DNA from: Hesseltinella vesiculosa
Lineage: Eukaryota; Mucoromycota; Mucoromycetes; Mucorales; Cunninghamellaceae
NCBI GenBank assembly: GCA_002104935.1
Contig: MCGT01000064.1
Coordinates: 1-46,873, forward strand
Direction: 5' to 3'
Length of the DNA stretch: 46,873 nucleotides
The notes below the pieces were generated by a model. The model did not search any database. It was not told the origin of the DNA and saw nothing but the letters and a program-made list of their open reading frames with translations. Positions 12,355-21,934 of the stretch are shown here, in pieces; positions within the stretch are counted from its first letter, which is position 1; each line of letters begins with the position of its first letter. The position numbers were made by a program, and so were the translations under genes.

Positions 12355-12985
12355 TGCGGTAGAGACATCAAAAAAAAAAAAAAAAGAAAACCGTGGAAAA
12401 CATGAAAACAAAAAAAAACGAATTTGGTCAAAGCAGTCTGTGTTTCAAACGTGATCCCAACATTGTTCCCATGTTGAGCGATGTTGGGAACAATGTTGGG
12501 AACATATTTGAAATACCGCCTGCTTAAAAGCAGGATTTGAACGATGTTGGGAACAATGTTGGGAACATATTTGAAATACCGCCTGCTTAAAAAGCAGGAT
12601 TTGAACGATGTTGGGAACAATGTTGGGAACATATTTGAAATACCGCCTGCTTAAAAGCAGGATTTGAACGATGTTGGGAACAATGTTGGGAACATATTTG
12701 AAATACCGCCTGCTTAAAAAGCAGGATTTGAACGATGTTGGGAACAATGTTGGGAACACGTTTGAAACACAGACTGCTTTGGCCAAATTCGTTTTTTTTT
12801 GTTTTCATGTTTTCCACGGTTTTCTTTTTTTTTGATGTCTACCGCAATGAATATAACACGTGAACAAGCCATATGCATGTTTTTTTACGAAGAATTTAAC
12901 GACGAAAACATTGCAAGGTTGTCAAAGAAAATCGACGACATGGGGAACGTTGAACTTTGCTATTTGGAAGATCCAACTGAGCCTT
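12223..12985. repeat. Long inverted repeat flanking the hairpin array
   Basis: The arm at about 12223-12440 is nearly identical, in reverse complement, to the arm at about 12763-12985. The arms begin at TGTTTCAAACGTG and CACGTTTGAAACACA beside the array and run outward through T/A homopolymers and the first 50 or so codons of the two head-to-head reading frames. Both end at the same codon, in EDPTEP. Such a sharp joint limit suggests recent inverted duplication or gene conversion between the two copies. Confidence 0.85.
12480..12765 (+). repeat. 63/64-bp tandem array with internal hairpin (left array)
   Basis: Four full units begin at 12480, 12543, 12607 and 12670, with a partial fifth at 12734. 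Each has GATGTTGGGAACAATGTTGG, then GAACATATTTGAAATACC, then GCCTGCTTAAAAGCAGGATT, where CCTGCTT and AAGCAGG can pair. Unit length alternates 63, 64, 63, 64 because the hairpin loop alternates between AAAA and AAAAA, so the true higher-order period is 127 bp. There are no unique spacers, so it is not CRISPR-like. An inverted array of the same unit lies beyond the recombinase-like gene (14236-14362). Confidence 0.95.
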
Positions 12986-14165
12986 ACTTGGTATCAGTAA
13001 CCAGGATTTTGGGCAATCCAATTCGCTTCCATCGTTACCTGACGGCGTCTACAACAGCATCATTAGATGACAATTCAGTTGATATGGCTACCTCAAGTCA
13101 GCATTCTTTAAGTAAGAATACATAGTGTAATAGTGAATATGAATATTTATTTACTGCCCATTTAATTTTGAATAGCATCCGCTTCACAGGTCATAAAATT
13201 TTTGAATGAAGTCTTTATTCCTTATGATCCTCATAACGATGAAGTCTACGAGCTTTCAAATATTTCGGTTCATACAATATTATCAACAGTATGGAAGCAC
13301 AGTCGAATATTTGATAACAAGTCGGTGATATCGTTTACGACATGGTGCTCAAAGAACAAAGTCCACTTTGTTCAAGCTGACAGGAAACGAAAAAGGGATC
13401 AGCAGGGAAACCGTTATCGCGTTTTGTTTGTCGCCAAAGAACATTTCATTAGTAATTTATGATTTCCACAAAGTAATGATTCTCATGGTATTGATAGGCA
13501 GCATTGTGGATAAAATTGTCACCGTCATGCCAAAGTACCAACTATTCATTACCAATTTAAAAAAAGAAGGGTATCAAGTAGTTGGATACGCAAGGAAATC
13601 GCCTGGTGAGGAGAAAGTTGATGACAGGATAAGATTGCTAAAGCAAATGGTTGGCCGACTACAAGAACGATCACTGGTGGACAAGGTCTTTATTTCAAGC
13701 TTCTGTAAAGCAGATGACAAGATTGCTGAACGAGACCTGGAAATTGGATGCGACAAGACGAGAAAATTTATTTCTGAGATAGATGGAACAATGCAAGGTA
13801 AAAACAAAGCTATACGTGCAACGTAAATTATAACATTGCTCGTTATCATTCATTTTTAGATCTCATTTCATACCTGGCGACCACAAAGAAGGTATGCTTG
13901 GTAGTCATTGACTTTGCCGGTTTATCGACGAATGTTGAAGATCTTTTCTGCTTCATAAGGTAAAAAGAGCCTCAAAAAAACGCATCACACAATCTATTAC
14001 TCACCAGTTGTTTATAGAAATAATGGGAATATCGAGAAAATTATTGTCGACTGTCTACCTTTTGAAAATAATGTAAAGGTTTATGAAAGGAGCTCGTTGC
14101 TGAAGGATACTGAAGCTCTTCATGAATTCAGCTACAGACAACGTTTTACCCAGAGATCAAAATAA
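12847..14165 (+). CDS. Intron-bearing serine-recombinase-like protein
   Basis: Five exons join in frame: 12847-13111, 13176-13451, 13498-13797, 13860-13959 and 14018-14165. They total 1,089 nt, 362 residues; an in-frame ATG at 12835 would add four. The intron at 13452-13497 is only 46 nt. Residues 1-180 form a non-catalytic region with a basic patch (QADRKRKRDQQGNRYR). The following region resembles the resolvase/invertase catalytic fold: VVGYARKSPGEE matches the GYAR-x-S motif that carries the serine nucleophile, followed by a helix (RIRLLKQMVGRL) and the strand and helix CLVVIDFAGLSTNVEDL. The latter aligns with the resolvase DRLxR region but keeps only the Asp and lacks both arginines. The gene sits between inverted repeat arrays and next to a head-to-head partial copy, which suggests a mobile unit. 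It could be a recombinase of altered chemistry, a degenerate one, or a resolvase-fold protein with another role. Confidence 0.65.
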
Positions 14166-14235
14166 AGCATATTTGGAATACCGACTGCCTGAAAGCAATG
14201 ATTTCAAGTTTTGTGGGAACGATGTTGGGAACACT

Positions 14236-14362
14236 GTTCAAATCCTGCTTTTTAAGCAGGCGGTATTTCAAATATGTTCCCAACATTGTTCCCAACATCG
14301 TTCAATCCTGCTTTTAAGCAGGCGGTATTTCAAATATGTTCCCAACATTGTACCCAACATAC
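14236..14362 (-). repeat. Inverted copy of the hairpin array (right array)
   Basis: About two units of the left-array repeat appear in reverse complement: AAATCCTGCTTTTTAAGCAGG, then CGGTATTTCAAATATGTTCCC and AACATTGTTCCCAACATCGTTC. They begin about 70 bp after the stop codon of the recombinase-like gene. With the array at 12480-12765 they give inverted terminal arrays around the gene. The outer end degenerates into a short GTAC-rich segment next to the Tc1-type element at 14384. Confidence 0.9.
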
Positions 14363-14627
14363 TGTACCCACGCAGTACAGAATTTTTTTAGCAGGCAAAA
14401 GAAAACCAATTCACAAGCAAAATAAATTTGAGTGCACGCAAACCAGGTCTGATTTGCCCGCAAAGCATTTCCAGTGCACGTGAATCTGGCGTGCACGCAA
14501 AAAAAAAAAAAATTAAAAAAAGCACCTTCATTTATTTTTCTTGAAAAAAAAAAAAGAGGTGCAGGGACTAGAGCTTCTCCTCCTTGCTCAAACAACGATC
14601 AAAAAAGGTGAGGGAGTGCTGGATCCA

Positions 14628-15206
14628 TCATTGGCAATCGCTTGGTGTCACGGAGAGAGCAGCCTCGCGGATTCTTGGGGCCAAAGAGTCTTGATTGTCC
14701 AAGGGGGATCGGCGCACACCTGCCTTGATTTTGGCCCAACATTCCTCAATCGGGTTGAGGAATGGACTGTAGGGCGGTAGGAACATTGGTTTGAATCCAC
14801 GGTTCGTGATGACAGCTTTGACAGTGTCGTTGTTGTGGATGGCGGCATTGTCCATGATAATGTAACGCCCACGGATGCCATCATTTTCAAGGCACGTCAT
14901 AACGTCGTCGATGAAGGCCAAAAAATCTTCCGTCTTTGTGCCGGCTTTTGCCTTCGCCTTCTTACCCTTCTTGTCAGTTGTCGTAGAAACGGTTGGCTTG
15001 CGCAGGGTGAGGTTGACAATCCCAAGCTCGCAAATTGCCCCAAGGATGGTGATGTTTGGACCTTTGGACGATGTAACCTTGACTTTGGGAGTTTCACCAG
15101 AGGGCGCCCAGCCAAACCCACGGCGCAGGTGAAGATTGAAACCAGCTTCGTCCAAGAAAACGCAGCTGGTCGAAAAATCGAAGTCCTTGAGAGCTCTCCA
15201 TTCCAA
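14628..15206 (-). pseudogene. DD34E (Tc1/mariner-type) transposase fragment
   Basis: The 192-residue reading frame has the DDE_3 endonuclease signature: FLDEAGFN (first Asp), IIMDNAAIHN (second Asp), then PPYSPFLNPIEECW (Glu), with 34 residues between the second Asp and the Glu. The N-terminal helix-turn-helix DNA-binding region is missing. Reading back from the first Met, the same frame carries only a short additional stretch (IQLRHDKILEW) before a stop at about 15,255. A single unspliced product would therefore lack DNA-binding ability. An upstream exon cannot be excluded but none is evident. Confidence 0.85.
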
Positions 15207-16004
15207 GATCTTGTCATGTCGGAGTTGAATGGTCCTTGGTGGTATTGACCGACATCCCTCTTTTCAACGGGTTCAAATTGTTCAAAAATTATCAAACTTG
15301 GGAGCTGACGACATCTTTTTTTTTTTTTTTTTTTTTGGCTGACTTGGTGCGTTCAAAAATGTTCAAAAATTATGTATTGATTATGCAGCAGTCAAAGGAG
15401 CAGGCGGTAAGTGTCTCAGGACTAAATTTATGCAGAAATGGGAACGTGCCGGCTAGCCGTACCACCATATTGATCAAAAGATAAAAAAAAGGCAGTTTTC
15501 AGGGGCTGGGTACAAGTCTTGCCAATAGGTTCTACGCATCGCCGTCGTCAGAGCGTGCAGCATTCAAACTCGTCCGCTTCTTTAAGCACCAAGGACTTCA
15601 ATAGGCAGTGGGACCCTGGCAGCTCCAGGAGATTGTCTTGCCATGACAGCCTATATTAGTCCAGGGTGTGAAGAGCAGTTGGATCTAAAAAATTAGTAAA
15701 AGGCTATAGCAAGCTGGCAAAATGAGCCATTCGTGTAGTTACATATGTTCATTTGTTTCTTGTTGGACCTAGAGGAAGATGCGATGGGGCCTTGGTAACA
15801 CCATCAGGAAAGTTTCTTGTTGTAGCAGCAACACCATGGAAAAGGAAGAAGAAAAAAAAATAGGCCTTTTTAGATGGCTGCGGACCAATCAGGAAAAAGC
15901 ACCATTTTTGGTCAAAAGCATTGGGAGCCAAATGTGGGCCAAAAATGGATTCTCCTTGGTATTTGTATACACAGAACTTTTGGGTGATCAGATCAATGTG
16001 TAAT

Positions 16005-16470
16005 TATACAAAAGTGCTCAAACCAATGAACCATGATGATACTGAAAAATTCACGTCGATTGATGAAGATCGCTCAGCCAGCACTTGATCATTTTCCTTT
16101 TGACATCTCCGATCCACCAGCTAAAAAAATGAAAAAATCGGCCATTTTCATCAGGGAACCCCCAGGCCATCTGATCAAAAATCACAGCACAAAATTGATC
16201 TTATAAATTCACCCCAATTTTTCCATGTCATTACAAAATGGTGAGAAATGACCTTTGTTAAAATTGTAACTCTCTCAGGCAGCGCAGGGAAGAACGATAG
16301 GCTAGCAAACAAGCACGCACTTGATTTTGCTTGCTCGCGCAGTTGAAAATTTCAACGGTTTGTCCGATCGGGTCACCAGTCAAAAATATTTTTTCACAGT
16401 CTCAAAGAAATAGCTGGCAGCGGCCAAATGACGACGGAAATCCAGTGCCCCCTCTTCCATTTTGCATCCA
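16005..16470 (+). repeat. Dispersed non-coding repeat, copy B
   Basis: This is the longest recognisable copy. It runs from CAAAAGTGCTCAAACCAATG through GATGATACTGAAAAATTCAC, ATCGGCCATTTTCATCAGGG, AACCCCCAGGCCATCTGATC, TTCACCCCAATTTTTCCATG and ATGGTGAGAAATGACC to CAAAAATATTTTTTCACAGT and GCTGGCAGCGGCCAAATGA. The last two segments have counterparts at 33357-33400, which fixes the 3' extent of the family at about 450 bp. Confidence 0.75.
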
Positions 16471-16806
16471 GGCTTGGGTGGCGTTAGATAAGAGCTACAA
16501 AACATACAAGGCGTTTGATTGGGCGATTTCAAGCCCTGTGTAATGTTCATATCCGTGAATTTTCTGAACCTCTTCGATCATTTAAAAATGCATTTTTAAA
16601 AAAAACTTCGCGTGCACTGAATATCAGGTTTGCGTGGGTAGAGATTTGAATTTATTTTGCCTGCTAAAAAAATGATCCTGCGCGCCAATGAGCACTAAAA
16701 AAACTGTATTTTTATTGTGGAAGCACAGGCGAAAGAACCAAAGGCTCGGCAGTGCAATAAATAATTCTGACAATGTCCTCATGACGATCTAAAATTAAAG
16801 TAAGGC

Positions 16807-18362
16807 TCAGGCTTGTTTCCGAGAATCTACAATATATATAAAAGAGAGATTAGCATAGACCAGGAGGGTTTCATCATCAGGGTCCTTTACCTGGTCAAGC
16901 TCTTGCATGATATCCTCGGTCAGTAAGGGTAAGCATTGAACAGCCTTCGCATTTTCCTCCAATTGCGATGGGTGCGATGCACCTGTGATGACAGAAGACA
17001 CATGTTCATTCTTGAGACACCAGGCCAGCGCCAATTGTGACGGAGTCATGTTCAAGCGCTCTGCCACTTGCTGGAAAGAGACAATAGTTAAATCGATCCC
17101 TTTTCCGCTTGGCTGCGATGTTTGGGGACGGGACTTACCGACACCTGTTTGACCTTGTCGATTTTCTGCTTGCCTTCAACGCTGAAGAAGCCAGCACGCA
17201 GCCTGTTGATAACAGGGTGGTCTTGAATTGCCAAGCGCGCATCTCTCGGAATTGTGCCATCGTTATATTTGCCAGAAAGCACGCCTAAAAACAGCGGTCA
17301 GCAATGAGCTTAAATTCTTTTTTCTTTTACCAGAAGCCAAAGGAGACCAAGAGGTGATGCCAAGTCCATAATTCTTGATTGGGTATAGATATTCCTTTTC
17401 AACGCGCTCTCGATGGAACATATTGTATTGAGGTTGCTGGGCGAAAAGATATGCATTAGCAGGTTGCTTCTAATGCGAGGCTCTTTCTTTACCTCGACCA
17501 CAGGTTCAATCAGATTCAGCTGGCGGGCAACCATGACGGCTTCCATGATCAAATGTGCCGGCCATTCGCTCGTACCCCAATACAGAGCCATGCCCTTGTC
17601 AATGCACCAGCTGAATGCACGTACAATTTCTTCCATGGGGGTGTCAATATCAGGGCGTTGCGCATAAACAATATCGACATAGTCCAGCTGAAGTCGTTTG
17701 AGCGAGGCTGTCAATCCTTCAATGATATGCTTTCGCGATAATCCTCGGTCATTGGGGCCCTTGCCACCCCAGAATAAGTTTGTTGCTACCACATAATCCG
17801 ATCGTCGCCATTGAAGTCTTCGGAAAGCCAACCCCATATCAATCTGCGCTTGACCACCTAATCCCAAGCAAAAAGTTGACGCGTCGTTGTTAAACATCGA
17901 TTGTTCCTCTATTTTTTTTTTTATTTTTTTTTTAATTTTTTTTTTGGCAATGACTGTACCTGAGTGGGACTCAGCTGTATCGAAAAAGTTGATACCATTT
18001 TCCAAAGCAACTCGCATAATCTCCATGGCTGTGTCTATTGAGTCGTCGTAAAAAAAGTTAAGAATATTACCGAAGCACTTTGATCGTCGCCATTTTGCTA
18101 TCAGGTACGCTTCACCCAGTCCATTCCTTTCTCTCCCGCAAAAACACAGCACTTACCAGCATTGATCTGGGCCGCTGTTTCCATTCATTTGAACAAAATA
18201 GGCATGTATAAACAGTCGTGAAAGTGAATGGCAACAGGGTTAAAAGAAATGTGTTTGTCAGCCATAGTAGATTAGAAAAATAAACTTACCAAACGTAATC
18301 CAAGTGCCGAGACCAATAACACTCACCTTTAAGCCAGAAGAGCCAAGATATCGGTATTCCAT
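16807..18362 (-). CDS. Kv-beta-type aldo/keto reductase lacking catalytic Tyr and Lys
   Basis: Seven exons on the minus strand join in frame: 18362-18290, 18174-18157, 18034-17960, 17857-17493, 17436-17331, 17284-17139 and 17070-16807. They total 1,047 nt, 348 residues, a normal length for this family; one exon is only 18 nt. The start [14 protein letters not shown] is the usual N-terminus, and [31 protein letters not shown] and SPLASG are family blocks. The AKR tetrad is altered. The Asp is kept (FFDTAE), but where Kv-beta and KAB proteins have Tyr (TAEVY) this has His (TAESH), and the Lys of the TK-x-FWGG motif is Asn (ATNLFWGG). Family members bind NADPH and either reduce aldehydes or regulate potassium channels. 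The substitutions suggest a weak or non-catalytic cofactor sensor (inference). Confidence 0.9.
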
Positions 18363-18621
18363 TGCTGAGATCGGTTCGGCTTTGTTTACAAGGAATGCAA
18401 AAAAAAGTGGGAAGAAAAGAGTGTCATTGAACCCAAAAGGCACTAAGGTTTTTCACAGCGTAAAGTTTTAGCCGCTGAGTTTTCGTCAAAATCAAGCATT
18501 TCGCGCCATGCCTGGTTTCCATTTGAAAACGGCACGGTGGCCGGTCCTAATTCTATTAAAACAAAAGAAAACACTTTTTCGTTTTCTTTCTTTTTCTCTG
18601 CTTCCTTCTTTAAAAGTAATC
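18363..18621. promoter_or_regulatory. Shared intergenic region of a divergent gene pair
   Basis: The aldo/keto reductase (minus) and the amino-acid transporter (plus) start only 259 bp apart, so this segment must hold both promoters or a bidirectional one. It contains T-rich and C/T-rich runs, but no specific site can be named. Confidence 0.4.
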
Positions 18622-20461
18622 ATGAACGACATTACTGCAGGTACCTAATGAGTTTGGCCTTGGCGAGGGTTTTTGATTTGCTTAATTTGGAAATAGAAAT
18701 CGCTCCTGCCTACAGCACCCACCAGCAATTGGAACCATGGCAGCGGTTGTCAAGGAATGTCTCTAACGAAGGTGTCCTCTCCAGTATCATGTTAGATAAA
18801 CAAAAAATTGACCGAGCACCATCTAATTTTTTTTTTTTTTGCAGCTGTGTAGTGGCAGGCACAGGTTAGCCATGAAAGGAACCTTTCCAGGGTGTTCATT
18901 TTTTTCGCCTGCGTAGGTCTCCTAGGGATCCCCTATGCTCTAAGTCGATCTGGATGGATTGGATGCTTCTTTTTAATTTTCAATGCATGCATTTCTCAGT
19001 ACACAGGCGTCCTGATCATCCGTTGTTTGTACTTATACCCGTAATTTGCCGCCAAAAGGATATGAGCTGGAAAATCATGCCCCATTTTTTTTTTTTTTTT
19101 TTTTTTGCATTCAGCGACTCGCCTCGGTTGGACGGCTTTCCGGAAATTGGGTTGGCAACGTTCGGCAAATGTGGACAGATAATTGCATTTGTTTTTTCAC
19201 ATTTGCTGCTGCTAGGCACCCCAATAGTGTATTTCATCCTAGCCAGCGGCAATATTCAAGACCTTCTCAATTTGGCAGGCATGTCGTTCAGTTTTAAATT
19301 ATGCACTTGGCTAGTTTCCGTGCTCGTTGGTCTTCCGTTTTTGATGGCTAGGCATATGCGTGATGTGACATGGATGAGGTAAAAAAAAAAAAAACGAGAC
19401 AACAGTCGAGACTGGTATCCCTCACTTTTTTTTTTTTTTTTTTCATCCCTACCTTGCCCAGCTTGATCGGGACTCTTGCCTCAGTCCTTTTGTTGTTGGT
19501 GGTGACAGTGGCCACGTTTCACGATTTTCCTACCGAGGCACATCATACTATCTCTAATCCTCGACAGATCCCATTAGCCATGAGTACATTTACCTTTGCC
19601 TACTGCGGCAACGTCATCTATCCGCATATCGAAGGATCCATGAAGGAACCTCGGCATTGGCCAAAGGTTATGCTTGTAGCCACCATCATTGTTGCATTGA
19701 TGTACTCACTGGTTGGGTTTTCGGGATATATGGTTTATGGAGATGGGGCCCAGAATCCCATTTTTTTAAATTTGTCCCAGGGTAAATGTCAAGGAGGTGA
19801 AAGTGGTCATGCCATTTGTTGACACTTATTTTTCATGCGCAAAAAAGTTCCTGCACAGATGGCAGCCAATTTGTTGGTTACAATTCATGTGCTGCTAACC
19901 TCCCCGTTATATTTATTTGTGTTTACCGTCCGGATTGAATCCTGGCTCGGGTTGGCCATGCCTATGCCAGAAATAGCATGGGCCAGGCCCACAGCAGTGG
20001 TCGAGAAGAGAAAAACTTCCTCGCCTGCCATGTACCTCCCACGGTTACCAGTCATGGAAGAAGTAGACGAGACTGACACAGAACCTATCGCCAAAAATAA
20101 GTCAACCATCCAAGCTGCGTATTGGTTGATGGTGCAGCGAATGACTTGGTTTTTTCAATGGCTAGGCAGCCACATTGTACTGGCGCGGATGCTTCTGAGG
20201 AGCCTAGAGATCTGTGTTTGTGCGTTGGTGGCCATGCTCATACCCGATTTTTCCAAAGTCATGACCTTGGTAGGCACGGTGGCTGCCGAGGCACTGTTGT
20301 TTATCTTGCCTTGTATTTTCTTCATCAAACAGACTTTGACCTCCCCATCCCCTTCCACCGCTAATCTCTTTGAGGTTGCTCTTTGTACGCTCATTGCCCT
20401 TTTTGGGTTTGTCTGCATCATTTTTGGCACCATCGACACCTTCACACTACTATTTGTTTGA
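18622..20461 (+). CDS. AVT/VGAT-type amino-acid transporter (Aa_trans family)
   Basis: This is a multi-exon membrane protein of the amino acid/auxin permease family, probably vacuolar by analogy with yeast Avt proteins. It starts MNDITA (18622-18640) and joins after a short intron to an exon containing PWQRLSRNVSN. The diagnostic first-helix motif AGTGLLGIPYALSRSGWIG follows. Later hydrophobic segments include IIAFVFSHLLLLGTPIVYFI, LCTWLVSVLVGLPFLM, GTLASVLLLLVVTVATF, VMLVATIIVALMYSLVGFSG, a stretch with LVTIHVLLTSPLYLFVF, and two helices near the C-terminus. Joins are visible at VTWM|S (into LIGTLAS), LSQ|V (into PAQMAAN) and LYP|DSP. The AGTG codons sit in a micro-exon of 12-20 nt (about 18840-18865) whose upstream donor is ambiguous, so residues just before AGTG are uncertain. 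Confidence 0.85.
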
Positions 20462-20598
20462 CAGAACTCTTCCTTTTATTCGAGAGTGGCCAACCGCTGT
20501 CAAATAAAAAAAAATAGAACCGGCTTAAAAAAAACTCGACGCCTCCCCTCGCACAAAGAAACACACTGGGAGGACATGGATGTCAGGTACCGAAGTTC

Positions 20599-21590
<992 letters not shown>

Positions 21591-21934
21591 ATCGTATCAG
21601 CGCAATTTGGGAAGAAGAGAAAGAATGGTCGTCAGAAAAAGGCTTCCTTTTTTTTTTTTTTTGTGGGGCCACCAGAATTCAATGGCCGCGGTGTTCACCC
21701 TATTGACCTATTTTTTTTTTTTTTTTTTTTCACTTTCTTCCCGTTGCTTAATCCTCTACGTGCATCGCCTCTTTTCTTTTGTACATTGATTGGAGTGCCA
21801 TGCAAAACACAACTAAAAAGCCGTACTCATTATAAGTATTATGTTCCTTTTAACTTAAAAAAGGGAAAAAGCAAAACTAAATTTTATTTTATATTTTTTT
21901 TGTTGTTGTTTTGGGCGTTTCTACAAATCATGAG
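21591..21934. promoter_or_regulatory. Divergent promoter region between E2 enzyme and TAF2 genes
   Basis: About 340 bp separate the E2 start (minus) from the first confidently homologous TAF2 codons (plus). It has several T runs (21649-21662, 21711-21730) and is otherwise A/T-rich. The first coding exon of TAF2 probably lies in its right part; an ATG at 21800 (MQNTTKKPYS) is one candidate, but I could not join it cleanly. Confidence 0.4.

Larger units (their letters stand above)
14384..16680 (-). mobile_element. Decayed Tc1/mariner-type element with degenerate inverted ends
   Basis: The left end (14384-14500) has TTTTTTTAGCAGGCAAAA, CAAAATAAATTTGAGTGCAC and GCACGCAAACC. The reverse complement of 16612-16676 gives TTTTTTTAGCAGGCAAAATA, AATTC and CCACGCAAACCTGA in the same order, so these look like diverged terminal inverted repeats. 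The only coding remnant is the DD34E transposase fragment at 14628-15206. The rest, about 15,300-16,600, is non-coding and contains a copy of the dispersed repeat (16005-16470), so the unit may be composite. No target-site duplication was identified. Confidence 0.55.

Noticed and set aside
12480..12765. Possible CRISPR-like array
   Set aside because: Units are contiguous and nearly identical, with no unique spacers, and the setting is a eukaryotic chromosome.
12351..12817. Overlapping minus-strand open frames rich in QHCSQHRSNPAF or NIVPNIVQILL
   Set aside because: They are translations of the 63-bp array, not genes.
14835..15248. Plus-strand 137-codon frame
   Set aside because: Antisense of the DD34E transposase remnant, which has the clear catalytic motifs on the minus strand.
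15480..16000. Search for tRNA or other structured RNA in the gene-free stretch
   Set aside because: No cloverleaf with acceptor and T-loop consensus could be found by eye here or in the other gaps.
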